Part shown: in pieces, positions 34,681 through 43,410 of the stretch
Layout of the letters: each line of letters starts with the position of its first letter
Numbering within the stretch: position 1 is the stretch's first letter
Origin: Paenibacillus mendelii
GTDB taxonomy: Bacteria > Bacillota > Bacilli > Paenibacillales > Paenibacillaceae
Assembly: GCF_024498075.1 (NCBI RefSeq)
Contig: NZ_JANHOF010000002.1
Location: 602,431 to 666,430 of the forward strand
Direction: 5' to 3'
Length of the DNA stretch: 64,000 nt
Made by a program: the position numbers and the translations under genes
Notes under the pieces: model-generated
Seen by the model: the letters and a program-made list of their open reading frames with translations, nothing else
Database searches by the model: none
Told to the model about the DNA's origin: nothing

Positions 34681-35799
34681 TCAGTCCGTCAACAGGTTTT
34701 CCGTTTCTTTATGGTAGAACAGCGCTTTCTCCATATCGATCGCAGCTGTAACTTTCATACCGTCATTGAAATGATATTTCGGGTGTGCCCGTGCAATTAA
34801 CAAGCTTTCCATTCCAATCTTAAGATGGTAGTATCGATCGGATCCGACAAACTCGCCGAATTCCAGCACGCCAGAGATGAGCGATTGCGGATTGCCCCCG
34901 ATTTCATTCTCCTCAAAGCTGATATGCTCCGGACGAATGCCCAGAATGACTGTCTTATCAATCAAATTCTGCTTTCGCAATTGGCCTGCATGCTGTTTCG
35001 TCAGCAGCAGTGCAAAGCGGTTCGTATGAAACTCCAGCCCACCGCTCCCCTCCTGCAATTTACCAGGAATAAAGTTCATGGGGGGATTACCGATAAAGTT
35101 GGCGACAAAGATGTTATTCGGACGATTATAGAGGCGTTCCGGCGTATCGACCTGTAAGATGACTCCTTTATTCATGACAACGACCCGGTCTCCCATCGTC
35201 ATAGCTTCAACTTGATCATGGGTGACATAGATCGAAGTCACACCCATTTTCTTATGCAGGCTTATAATTTCCGATCGCATCTGCACGCGCAGCCGCGCGT
35301 CCAGATTCGATAGCGGCTCATCGTATAAAAAAGCCTGCGGCTTACGGACGATCGCCCTGCCCAGAGCGACGCGCTGCCGTTGGCCACCAGACAATTCCCT
35401 TGGTTTGCGTTCAAGAAAATTTTCAATTTCCAGCACGCGCGCCGCACGCTTCACGGACAAGTCGATCTCATGCTTAGGCAGCTTGCGCAGCCTCAAACCA
35501 AATGCGATATTCTCATACACGCTCAGGTTCGGGTACAGCGCATAATTCTGGAATACCATGGAAATATCGCGATCCTTCGGCGAGAAGTCATTGACGACCG
35601 TATCGCCAATGTAGATTTCACCGCCTGATATATCCTCAAGCCCGGCGAGCATGCGAAGCGTCGTTGACTTGCCGCATCCGGACGGCCCGACGAACACGAG
35701 AAACTCCCCGTCCTCGACCTGCAGATTGAAATCATTGACGGCCACTTCTTTATATTTGCCATAGCGTTTATAGACATGGTTGAACAGGATCTTGGCCAA
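34681..35799 (-). CDS. Cluster 1 UgpC/MsmX-type ABC ATPase
   Basis: 372 residues. Walker A GPSGCGKST (~38-46), Q-loop FQNYALYP, signature LSGGQ (~136-140), Walker B FLYDEP, D-loop and the H-loop YVTHDQVEAM are intact; the last ~110 residues are a TOBE/OB regulatory domain with LEFGEFVGSDRYYHLKIG. This subgroup energises several CUT1 importers. I place the start at the TTG at 35799, which has AAGGGGGGG upstream and gives the family start (L)AKILFNHVYKRYG. It is the only ATPase in the cluster and could serve pairs A and B, and the ATPase-less importer at 16336-19589. Confidence 0.93.
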   Translation of the reverse strand: MAKILFNHVYKRYGKYKEVAVNDFNLQVEDGEFLVFVGPSGCGKSTTLRMLAGLEDISGGEIYIGDTVVNDFSPKDRDISMVFQNYALYPNLSVYENIAFGLRLRKLPKHEIDLSVKRAARVLEIENFLERKPRELSGGQRQRVALGRAIVRKPQAFLYDEPLSNLDARLRVQMRSEIISLHKKMGVTSIYVTHDQVEAMTMGDRVVVMNKGVILQVDTPERLYNRPNNIFVANFIGNPPMNFIPGKLQEGSGGLEFHTNRFALLLTKQHAGQLRKQNLIDKTVILGIRPEHISFEENEIGGNPQSLISGVLEFGEFVGSDRYYHLKIGMESLLIARAHPKYHFNDGMKVTAAIDMEKALFYHKETENLLTD

Positions 35800-35827
35800 T
35801 GAATACCCCCCCTTCCAATTCATAACA

Positions 35828-35847
35828 GGGAGGAGCGGGCTCCTCCC
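35828..35847 (-). terminator. Intra-operon hairpin between SBP and ATPase genes
   Basis: GGGAGGAG and CTCCTCCC form a perfect 8-bp stem with a four-base loop. No T-run follows. Its place behind the SBP gene suggests message stabilisation or partial attenuation, as at 18124-18159. Confidence 0.55.
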
Positions 35848-35895
35848 CTCAGATTCCACATTTACTTACCTAATCATGATGATGATTTGCCTGCT

Positions 35896-37266
35896 TTATT
35901 TCGCTGCTCCGCCCGCCATGGCTTCTTTAATCTTCGCTTCCGATTCTTCCTTCAGCTTACGAAGGTGCGTAGCGACATCCATATCCGATTCGGCAAACTT
36001 GGCCAAGCTGCCGCCGATATCAACATATTGATCCCACAAGCTGAAGCGTTCCTTCGGAATCGCAGGCCATACTTTGAAGAAGGCGCCAATATTCTTACCT
36101 TTATACGCGTCGACATTAGTTCCATACATTTTGCGGATATCCGGGTTGGAGACCGCCGGTCCGGAAGCCATATCCTTCAAGATATTCGTTTGATTCTCGT
36201 CGGAAAAGTATTCCGCAAGAACCTTGAACGCCTCGTTCTTATGTTTGCTGAAATTCGTAATGACCATCGGAGATGTACCTACAATCGGGCCGTTGGTCGG
36301 CGCGTCCGCCCATACGGGAACCGGCAGGACGTCCATATTTTTCTGGAATTCCTTGTCGCCCCAGCCCCCTGCTAAGAATCCGTTCCAATTCAGAGTCATA
36401 GCCGCTTGCTTAAGCGCGAACAAACTTTGACCTTTCGTGTGCTCGCCGACAATACCCGGTATGCTGTAAAACTTCTTCATCCATTCGAAGTATCTCGTGA
36501 AGCCAGGGTCCTTCGTAATGAGAACTTCTCCGGTTTCAGGATCAGTTTTATTCAATCCCATTTCATTCAGAGGAATAGTGGCATCCCCATCCATGGAGCC
36601 GTATCCAAACTCCAATCCGACATATTTCTTCCCGTCGCGTTCCGCTGTCATCTTTGCCGCCAGGTCGAGCAGTTCATCCCACGTCAAGCTTTTCTCGGGA
36701 TCCGGATAGGGAACGCCGAATAGGTCGAATATTTCCTTATTGTAGAACAGCACTTGACCGCCTTGGCCGTCCGGGAACCCCATCATCCGGCCCTCCGGAT
36801 CTTGAGCCCGCAGGTATGCCACCAACGAAGCATCGAGGATAGATTCATCGAAATTGTTCACCGTCATCAATTCGTCGAGCGGTTCGACGACTTCGAGGTC
36901 GAATAACGGTCTGAAGCCGTGATTACCGATAATAATATCCGGCTCAACCCCGGAAGCGAACAGCTCCTGCAAGCCTTCGTTCGTCGATCCGTTCACATTG
37001 ACATACTTGACAGTCACATTCTCCAGCTTCTGTTCAATCGGCTTAAAACGGGAATTAAACTGCTCTTCTCCCCACGGATAGGCTACTGTGATCGTTACAG
37101 GTTCCGCTGGCGGTGCAGGCTTCTGCGGTTCGTCTTCGTTCTGTTTAACAGTCTCGTTCGTTGGTTCTTCCTTCGCGGGCTCCTTGCTATTGCCGCTGTT
37201 GGAGCATGCTGCCGTGAAGATCGTAAGTAGAATAAGAACTGCCACCAGTACAACTTTCCTCTTCAT
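35896..37266 (-). CDS. Cluster 1 sugar-type substrate-binding lipoprotein
   Basis: 456 residues. Signal peptide with lipobox TAAC (Cys21), a Lys/Glu/Pro-rich linker (25-60), then a family 1 SBP fold (TITVAYPWGEEQFNSRFKPIE; DIIIGNHGF; VLFYNKEIFDLFGVPYPDPEKSLTWDELLDLAAKM in two parts). It is the first gene of cluster 1 and may serve permease pair B, while the giant SBP serves pair A (inference from the pairing of parts). The GGGGGAG before the ATG is unusually distant, about 17 bases. Upstream lies a cre-like palindrome. Confidence 0.92.
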   Translation of the reverse strand: MKRKVVLVAVLILLTIFTAACSNSGNSKEPAKEEPTNETVKQNEDEPQKPAPPAEPVTITVAYPWGEEQFNSRFKPIEQKLENVTVKYVNVNGSTNEGLQELFASGVEPDIIIGNHGFRPLFDLEVVEPLDELMTVNNFDESILDASLVAYLRAQDPEGRMMGFPDGQGGQVLFYNKEIFDLFGVPYPDPEKSLTWDELLDLAAKMTAERDGKKYVGLEFGYGSMDGDATIPLNEMGLNKTDPETGEVLITKDPGFTRYFEWMKKFYSIPGIVGEHTKGQSLFALKQAAMTLNWNGFLAGGWGDKEFQKNMDVLPVPVWADAPTNGPIVGTSPMVITNFSKHKNEAFKVLAEYFSDENQTNILKDMASGPAVSNPDIRKMYGTNVDAYKGKNIGAFFKVWPAIPKERFSLWDQYVDIGGSLAKFAESDMDVATHLRKLKEESEAKIKEAMAGGAAK

Positions 37267-37346
37267 TAAATAGTGGATACAAACTCCCCCTTATTCGTTC
37301 TGGCCGCTTAGCTCTGGTCGTTATCCCGGTTGCTCATCCTTCAATG

Positions 37347-37360
37347 AGTAAGCGCTTACT
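37347..37360 (-). promoter_or_regulatory. Perfect 14-bp palindrome, cre-like or LacI-type operator
   Basis: AGTAAGCGCTTACT is its own complement and shares the AAGCGCTT core with catabolite-responsive elements of Firmicutes. It lies about 80 bases before the first gene of cluster 1, in the likely promoter region. CcpA or a LacI-family repressor is the expected ligand. Confidence 0.55.
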
Positions 37361-37418
37361 ACCTTAGATTAGCAAACATCCTGTGAAGACGACGTGAGTT
37401 TCCTGTGAATTTGCTGTG

Positions 37419-37463
37419 AAGATCACAAAAACCTCACCTTAAGGGTGAGGTTTTTGTGATCTT
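37419..37463. terminator. Long terminator behind the membrane protein gene
   Basis: A perfect 20-bp stem with a five-base loop. The inner part pairs AAAAACCTCACC with GGTGAGGTTTTT, giving T-runs in both directions. It ends the two-component operon read from 40348 towards lower coordinates and isolates cluster 1. Confidence 0.85.
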
Positions 37464-37470
37464 CATTCAT

Positions 37471-38247
37471 TTAGGCTTGCGATTTCGTCTGCAGCAAAAC
37501 CATCATAAGCGCCAGCTGTATGCCCGTTATCACATACGCGTATACGGGAATGCCGATGATAATGGCTGCCAGGCTCCATGTCCGGTGCAGCAGAAGACTG
37601 ATCAATCCCGATCCTGCAACCAACACGACGACGATCATTCCTGTTTGAGCCAAGGAGCTTCGGAAATACGCCCTGCTTTGCCCCAGCACTTGATCCCATG
37701 ATAACCGGTCGACGACCATCGTGAATTCGATATAGATGAATATAATACGCAGCACAATGAATACAAGCAGCGAAAAGAATAAGCCGGCTGAACCGAATAA
37801 GGCCGACAACCCAAGGGTAAGCCCCATTTGGGCTGCAAACACGATGGCGTTAAACATGAAGAAGCGGACAAAGAAGACTCTCCCGCTGCGCATGAACTGG
37901 GAGAAGCTCGGCTTGGCCCCCGAAGCGATCAGCTGCAGGCTTGCGATATAGCCTCCCTGCGCATAGCATAAGACCAGCAGCAGCAGGAGCACGACGATTA
38001 CGGCCGGTACCGAACCCTCCTGACCAAATAAACTTAAATAACCTAATGTATTCGCCAATACCGGCAAATTCAATGAATGACTCAAGGACGGCAGCCCCAT
38101 ATCAAGCAGCAGCTTGAGCGACCATTGAGGCTCTCCTCTAAAGCCAGCCAACCCCCATCCCGCTCCTAATGCAATCATATCAAGTATGATCGGGTACAGC
38201 AGAATCGAAAGATTCCTGTTCAGCCTGCGATAGGCCTCCCTCAGCAC
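37471..38247 (-). CDS. Unknown multi-span membrane protein
   Basis: 258 residues with about six hydrophobic segments (for example PAVIVVLLLLLVLCYAQGG, FFSLLVFIVLRIIFIYIEF, MIVVVLVAGSGLISLLL). No family is recognised with confidence. It lies 14 bases behind the histidine kinase gene and before the terminator, so it is the last gene of an operon of response regulator, kinase and membrane protein. It may be an accessory or output of that two-component system. Confidence 0.75.
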   Translation of the reverse strand: MLREAYRRLNRNLSILLYPIILDMIALGAGWGLAGFRGEPQWSLKLLLDMGLPSLSHSLNLPVLANTLGYLSLFGQEGSVPAVIVVLLLLLVLCYAQGGYIASLQLIASGAKPSFSQFMRSGRVFFVRFFMFNAIVFAAQMGLTLGLSALFGSAGLFFSLLVFIVLRIIFIYIEFTMVVDRLSWDQVLGQSRAYFRSSLAQTGMIVVVLVAGSGLISLLLHRTWSLAAIIIGIPVYAYVITGIQLALMMVLLQTKSQA

Positions 38248-38261
38248 AATAGTTAACCTCC

Positions 38262-39653
38262 TTATTCAGCCAAGGCCTCCGGCTCCTGACGATCTGACTT
38301 GGACATGATCGGCAGCCGGATGGTGAATGTAGAGCCTATTCCGAGCTCGCTTTCCACTTCCATCGTTCCTCCATGTGCTTCCACAAGAACACGCGCAATG
38401 CTAAGACCGACGCCAAGCCCTCCGCTGTCCCGGGAACGGGACTTGTCCGCACGATAGAAGCGGTTGAATATGTAGGGCAAGTCCTCGGGTGAAATTCCCA
38501 TCCCTTTATCGGTGACATAGATAGCGGTTTCATAATCATCGGTCCGCAGTACGATATCGATCTCTCCGCCAACCGGCGTATATTTAATGGCATTGGAAAT
38601 GACGTTCGATATCACTTGAATCAAGCGGTCGGGATCAACCTCGGCATAGATGGGAACATACACCGGCTGCGTGGTGAACGCGATATCCTTGTCATGTGCG
38701 AGGAATAGAAACCCTTCGTGAACGCTTCGGAGCAGCTGCACCATATCGACCCGCTGCAGATTCAATGTAAACCGGGCGCCTTCCGCCTCCGACAGCTTCT
38801 CCACGTCTTTAACAAGACGCGACAAGCGGTCAATCTCCGCATAGATGAGATTCATGTTTCTCTCTGTTAACGGATAGATGCCATCGATCATCGCTTCCAG
38901 CCTCGACAGGACCGAGGTCAGCGGCGTTCGGAGCTCATGGGTCAAATCCTGCATCAACTGCTTCCGCCATTTTTCCTGCTGCTTAAATTCTGCCAATAAA
39001 TAATTGATCGTCTGAGCCATCTGCGTATGCTCGAAGATTCCGCCCGCCGGTATTTCCGTTTCATGATCGCCATTCATAATGGTATATGCGCGCTTGGCTT
39101 TCAATCGGAGCTGCTTGGTCATCATCACGGAGATCCATAAGCTAAGAAGAATAGCTATCAGCAGCAAGCCAATATATACGATTCGGGCTTGCTTCTTCGC
39201 GGTATTGTTCATGTTCGTGAAATAAGGAAAGTAATTATCATTGCTCAAATCGTACGAGGCTGTTAATAGGCCGGCCAATTGACCTTCTATCATGAGAGGA
39301 AGCTCCACCTCGTATGGTGTAACTAACGGCTCCTGTTGAAGCGAAGAGTCCAACCATACCTTGTCGCCGGTGGGGTCGGTATATTTGACGAAACCCGAAT
39401 ATTGCTTGGATAAGCTGTAGATCCACATGAGCTGGTTCTCGATGAGCGGTTCGTGCTTCACCTTCTCTTGTATGGCGAAAGTCATCTTTAAGGTCTGGTC
39501 GTCCAAGTACTCGGTCTTGTACGCCACCAGAAGCTGATTCCACAAGAGAATAAAGATGACATACATCGCGGAGAGCAGCAGAGCGGAGAACAAGGATAGG
39601 ACCGTGAAGTAGACCGTCACGGATTGCTTCATCCAAGCCGGCAAGCGGTTCAA
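38262..39653 (-). CDS. OmpR-class sensor histidine kinase
   Basis: 463 residues. Two membrane segments (~15-38 and ~158-176) frame an extracytoplasmic sensor loop of ~120 residues. A HAMP-like linker follows, then HisKA with the phosphoacceptor in DLTHELRTPLTSVL, and HATPase motifs NVISNAIKYTP, DKGMGISPEDLPYIF and GGLGVGLSIARVLVEAHGG. It phosphorylates the response regulator encoded upstream. The TTG at 39653 overlaps the regulator stop by four bases; an ATG at 39632 is the alternative start. Confidence 0.93.
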   Translation of the reverse strand: MNRLPAWMKQSVTVYFTVLSLFSALLLSAMYVIFILLWNQLLVAYKTEYLDDQTLKMTFAIQEKVKHEPLIENQLMWIYSLSKQYSGFVKYTDPTGDKVWLDSSLQQEPLVTPYEVELPLMIEGQLAGLLTASYDLSNDNYFPYFTNMNNTAKKQARIVYIGLLLIAILLSLWISVMMTKQLRLKAKRAYTIMNGDHETEIPAGGIFEHTQMAQTINYLLAEFKQQEKWRKQLMQDLTHELRTPLTSVLSRLEAMIDGIYPLTERNMNLIYAEIDRLSRLVKDVEKLSEAEGARFTLNLQRVDMVQLLRSVHEGFLFLAHDKDIAFTTQPVYVPIYAEVDPDRLIQVISNVISNAIKYTPVGGEIDIVLRTDDYETAIYVTDKGMGISPEDLPYIFNRFYRADKSRSRDSGGLGVGLSIARVLVEAHGGTMEVESELGIGSTFTIRLPIMSKSDRQEPEALAE

Positions 39654-40348
39654 TCCTCATCCGGTATAAAATTAAATTTATAGCCGGCTCCAACCTTCGT
39701 TGAGATATAGATCGGGTTTTTCGGATCCTCTTCGATTTTTCGGCGAATGTTCTTTATATGGGCATCCATCGTACGGTCGTCGCCGATATAACGGTAGCCC
39801 TGCACCTCGTAAGACAAGTCATGCCGGCTATATAATTTGCCGGGATTTTTCGTTAAAATATTCATGATTTTGAACTCGGTCAATGTTAAATTCGTCGGCC
39901 GTCCGTCGACAATGACTTCCTTGGACTCGAAATAGACGATTAATCGCCCCCGGTTAAATCGCTGCACCGTTTTGCTGCCAGATGAATTCACCTGCATTCT
40001 GCGCTGCAGGGCATATATGCGGGCAACCACTTCTTTCATACGGAAGGGCTTCGTTATATAGTCGTCGGCTCCTAAATTCAATCCGTTTATGGTATCGATT
40101 TCATTCGCCTTCGACGTCAGCATAATCAGAGGAACATTCGAGAACGTCCGAATGCTTCGGCACACATCCTCCCCCGATATCCCGGGCAGCATCAGGTCCA
40201 ACACGACCATATCCAGCCGGGTTGTCCGGACTTTCTCTAACGCATCTGTGCCATCCGTAGATACATGTACTTTCCAGCCTTCATTTAAAAAGTAGGATTG
40301 CAGCACGTCCCGGATCGGCGTCTCGTCCTCAACGATCAGGATATCCAT
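39650..40348 (-). CDS. OmpR/PhoB-type response regulator
   Basis: 232 residues. Receiver domain with the phosphoacceptor in VVLDLMLPGISGED and the Lys in DDYITKPFRMKEVV; C-terminal winged helix (LTLTEFKIMNILTKNPGKLYSRHDL, DDRTMDAHIKNIRRKIEEDP). It is the first gene of the operon. GAGAGGGG precedes the ATG. Targets are unknown; the membrane protein behind the kinase is one candidate. Confidence 0.94.
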   Translation of the reverse strand: MDILIVEDETPIRDVLQSYFLNEGWKVHVSTDGTDALEKVRTTRLDMVVLDLMLPGISGEDVCRSIRTFSNVPLIMLTSKANEIDTINGLNLGADDYITKPFRMKEVVARIYALQRRMQVNSSGSKTVQRFNRGRLIVYFESKEVIVDGRPTNLTLTEFKIMNILTKNPGKLYSRHDLSYEVQGYRYIGDDRTMDAHIKNIRRKIEEDPKNPIYISTKVGAGYKFNFIPDED

Positions 40349-40637
40349 AACATTCCCCTCTCATGATGATCCGTCCTTCTTGCATATGTTTCACATACGA
40401 CCCGCTCATCCATTAACGATTAAAACAAAAGGGAACCGAGTCAAGAAGCAGGCAATCCCACAGCAAGGTGGTTCGGGGCAAGCTTCTACGCTCGTTAGCC
40501 GGGAGCGAAACAAAGAAAAACCACTCGGACGCTGAACTATACCGATTTTGACATATAGGCGCATCGATTTGCAAGGGTTATTTCCACATACTGGACACCG
40601 CGGTCCTCTCCTTCGCATGCATCCGATCTAGACAAAA
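40349..40637. other. Intergenic stretch without recognisable gene
   Basis: About 290 bases between the response regulator start and the S41 terminator. Short minus-strand frames have no ribosome binding site or recognisable product. An ATGT-GAA-ACAT dyad on the minus strand near 40385-40400 may belong to the promoter of the two-component operon. Nothing else is seen. Confidence 0.5.
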
Positions 40638-40672
40638 GAACCCCGTGAGCCGCTAAAGCACTCATGGGGTTC
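40638..40672 (-). terminator. Terminator of the S41 protease gene
   Basis: GAACCCCGTGAG pairs with CTCATGGGGTTC with one G-U pair; on the minus strand the tail is TTTTGTC. It lies 45 bases behind the stop. Confidence 0.7.
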
Positions 40673-40716
40673 CTCCGTACATCCTGCAGCAATTGGACAT
40701 ATCCGTCCGTAAGCCT

Positions 40717-42147
40717 TTATTCCTCTGCTGCGGCAGCCCGCAGCTCTTCCATCGCCGTGAGCATCTGCGGATCCTCCGCCCGGTATTTCTCCATCAACCG
40801 GGTTGTAATCCGATAAGCCGTCCGGTCGTTCAGAATACCATTGGCCGGAATGCCTTCGCTTAGCTGGAATGCCTTAACCGCCTTGATTGTATCCGCATTG
40901 TAGATCCCCGGCGGTTCTCCTGTAATGTACCCGAGTACCTGGAGCATCTGCTGCGCAGTCTCAACGCGTTCACCGTAATCGCCTTCCTGCAGCTTCAATC
41001 CTACCGGAAGCCGTGGCAGCTGGGTATACGCCGGCGCCTTGACCACTCTTGTAGGCTCGATGCCCTTCTTATGAATCCATTGTCCATCCGGCGAGCGCCA
41101 CTGTGCTTCGGTCAGCTTCAGTACCGAGCCGTCTGCCAGCTGGCGGAACTGCTGCACAATTCCTTTGCCGAAGGTTTGCTCACCGATGACGACCGCACCA
41201 GCCGTATCCTTCAAGGCTGCGGTAAGCACCTCTGCCGAGCTGGCGGTATTGCCATCGACGAGAATGGCGACCGGCAGCTTCCATGGTTCCTTCTGCTCCG
41301 ACTTATGCGTAATGATCCGCTTCTCGCCTTTATATACGACTTGAACGATCGTCTTGCCCTTCGGCACGAAACGATTCGCAATATGAATCGTCGGCTCCAG
41401 CAGTCCGCCCGGATTGCTGCGCAAATCAAGCAGTAGCTTCTTCATGCCCTTGGCCTGCAGCGCTTCGATGGCCTTGTCGAACTCATCTCCTGTCTTATCG
41501 GCAAACCGGTTAATCGCAATCGTACCGATGCCATCCTCCTTCATAGCGAAGGATACCGTGTGAACGGGCACGGCCCCCCTGACCACCGGCAGCTCGAGCG
41601 GTTCTGCCAGTCCCTCCCGGCGGATCTGTAGCTTGACCTCCGTGCCTTCCTGGCCGCGAACCAGCGTCATCAATTTGTCCAAGGTCATCCCCTTCATGGG
41701 TGTGCCGTCCACCTTGAGCATGACATCCCCTGTCTTCAAGCCCGCTTTCTCCGCAGGCGCGTCCTTAATGGCTTCTTCGATGACAAATTCGCCGTCCTGC
41801 TCCCGGATCGTCACGCCGATCCCGACAAAGTGATCCTCATACGACTGAATAAACTGCTCACCCTTGGCCTCCGTCAAATAAACCGAGTAAGGATCTCCGA
41901 GAGAGCCGACCATGCCTTCAATTGCTCCGTTGACAAGCGATCTCGAGTCCGCGCCTTCCAGGTAGTCGTCCATAATTTCATCATAGGCGAAGGACAAATT
42001 GCGAAATCCCGGGTCATCCATGATCGGATTCTGAACATAGACCCAGAAGCGTCCACCTGCAAAGCCGATCGCGCAAACGGCAATAAGCGCCAAGCCCATC
42101 ATAAGCCGCTTTCGCTGTCTAACCGCTTGCGATCCATGTATATTCAA
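40717..42147 (-). CDS. S41 C-terminal processing peptidase (CtpB-like) with peptidoglycan-binding domain
   Basis: 476 residues. One N-terminal membrane anchor (~14-32), a PDZ domain (~105-185; VGIGVTI, APAEKAGLKTGDVMLKVDG), the S41 core with Ser303 (DGNTASSAEVL) and Lys328 (EQTFGKGIVQ) as catalytic pair, and a C-terminal PG_binding_1 repeat (~395-455; QMLQVLGYITGEPPGIYNADT). In Bacillus, CtpB of this layout cleaves SpoIVFA during sporulation, so a similar signalling role is plausible. The start is a TTG with GGAGAG seven bases upstream. Confidence 0.92.
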   Translation of the reverse strand: MNIHGSQAVRQRKRLMMGLALIAVCAIGFAGGRFWVYVQNPIMDDPGFRNLSFAYDEIMDDYLEGADSRSLVNGAIEGMVGSLGDPYSVYLTEAKGEQFIQSYEDHFVGIGVTIREQDGEFVIEEAIKDAPAEKAGLKTGDVMLKVDGTPMKGMTLDKLMTLVRGQEGTEVKLQIRREGLAEPLELPVVRGAVPVHTVSFAMKEDGIGTIAINRFADKTGDEFDKAIEALQAKGMKKLLLDLRSNPGGLLEPTIHIANRFVPKGKTIVQVVYKGEKRIITHKSEQKEPWKLPVAILVDGNTASSAEVLTAALKDTAGAVVIGEQTFGKGIVQQFRQLADGSVLKLTEAQWRSPDGQWIHKKGIEPTRVVKAPAYTQLPRLPVGLKLQEGDYGERVETAQQMLQVLGYITGEPPGIYNADTIKAVKAFQLSEGIPANGILNDRTAYRITTRLMEKYRAEDPQMLTAMEELRAAAAEE

Positions 42148-42288
42148 TCGTCATCTCTCCGTTTCACGCATGCTGATCCCTCCACTTTATCTTATTTACC
42201 GGAGGCGCCGCAAGCTTGCAGGGGGCCTTCAATGATGACAAATTCATGAAGAAGGAGCCCCCAGCAGCGGCGGCTCCCCTTCCTTGCA

Positions 42289-43236
42289 TTATGAATTCGC
42301 GCCAAGCGCATCCGAAGCTAAATTAAGCCAGGCGAGCTCGCTGACGCTTAGTTCAACCTGCTGGCCCTTCACACTATCGGCCAGTTCTTCGACTTTATGC
42401 GGTCCAATGATAGCCGCCACCGGGAACGATTGATTCAGTACATAAGCAAGCGCAATCTGATTCGCGGTAACACCGTACCGCTCTGCCAGAACGCGAGTCC
42501 GTCTAAGCCGTTCCCAGTTGCTGTCATTGTAATACACGCGCACCATATCGGCGTCATCTGTCTTCTCCGGCGAATAACGCCCCGTGAAGAAGCCGCCTGA
42601 TTGGGAGGACCAAGCAATGACGGGAAGCTGCGTTTCTTGATGCCATGCTTCATCCTCTGCCGACATCGACACGCAGCCTGCCCAGCGGGGCTCATTAGGC
42701 TTGGCCAAGCTCAGGTTAGGACTGCTGCAGGCAAAGCCCGTCAGTCCATGCTTAGCGGCATAAGCATTCGCTTCACGAATACGCGCGACACTCCAGTTGG
42801 AAGCGCCCAATGACCGGCAGCGGCCTTTGGCCAGCTGATCGTTCAGACCATCGAGAATGTAAGCGACGTTGACGTTCGGATCATCGCGATGCAGCATATA
42901 AATATCGACATAATCGGTCTTCATCCGTTCAAGCGATTCAAGAAGATCGTTCTCGATGCAAGTCTTCCTCATGCGGGACTGTTCATAGGGATGGGCTCCT
43001 TTGCCGATCAGGACCATGTCGCTGCGGTTGCCCCTCTCCTCCATCCATGCCCCGATCGCCATGGCGGAGGCAGCTCCATAGATATGGCCCGAATCGATCG
43101 TGTTGCCGCCAGCTTGGACATACGCATCCAGCAGCTCGCGCACATCGTCCATTCTGTCCTTGTGAAGCATCATCGAGCCCTGCACAAGCTGGGATACGCC
43201 CTGCGGGACACCCTCGACCGTTAACCTTTTCATCAT
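42289..43236 (-). CDS. Aldo/keto reductase, YdhF/YcsN-like
   Basis: 315 residues. Catalytic residues Asp48 and Tyr53 (NTIDSGHIYG), Lys in VLIGKGAHP and His in YMLHRDDP are all present; the C-terminal IIGPHKVEEL binds the cofactor. It is a cytosolic NADPH-dependent reductase of unknown substrate. GAGGTGAG precedes the double ATG. The gene stands alone, divergent from the HAD phosphatase gene. Confidence 0.92.
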   Translation of the reverse strand: MMKRLTVEGVPQGVSQLVQGSMMLHKDRMDDVRELLDAYVQAGGNTIDSGHIYGAASAMAIGAWMEERGNRSDMVLIGKGAHPYEQSRMRKTCIENDLLESLERMKTDYVDIYMLHRDDPNVNVAYILDGLNDQLAKGRCRSLGASNWSVARIREANAYAAKHGLTGFACSSPNLSLAKPNEPRWAGCVSMSAEDEAWHQETQLPVIAWSSQSGGFFTGRYSPEKTDDADMVRVYYNDSNWERLRRTRVLAERYGVTANQIALAYVLNQSFPVAAIIGPHKVEELADSVKGQQVELSVSELAWLNLASDALGANS

Positions 43237-43410
43237 TCGCTCACCTCTCTCTCATTTTATCTACATGCAGCCGCCCGTCAACACTTTCTATTAAGATGGG
43301 AGCTATGGAACCTGGGCTGCAAGAAGCATGAGCGGGAAATAGCTTGTCCGCCTTGATGTTTTCCGCTACAATCAATGCAAACAGAGAGAGAAGGAGCGGT
43401 AGAAACCATC

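Noticed and set aside
42225..42290. Terminator behind the aldo/keto reductase gene
   Set aside because: GGAGCC/GGCTCC pairing exists but the stem is bulged and the tail is weak, so it was not listed as a feature.
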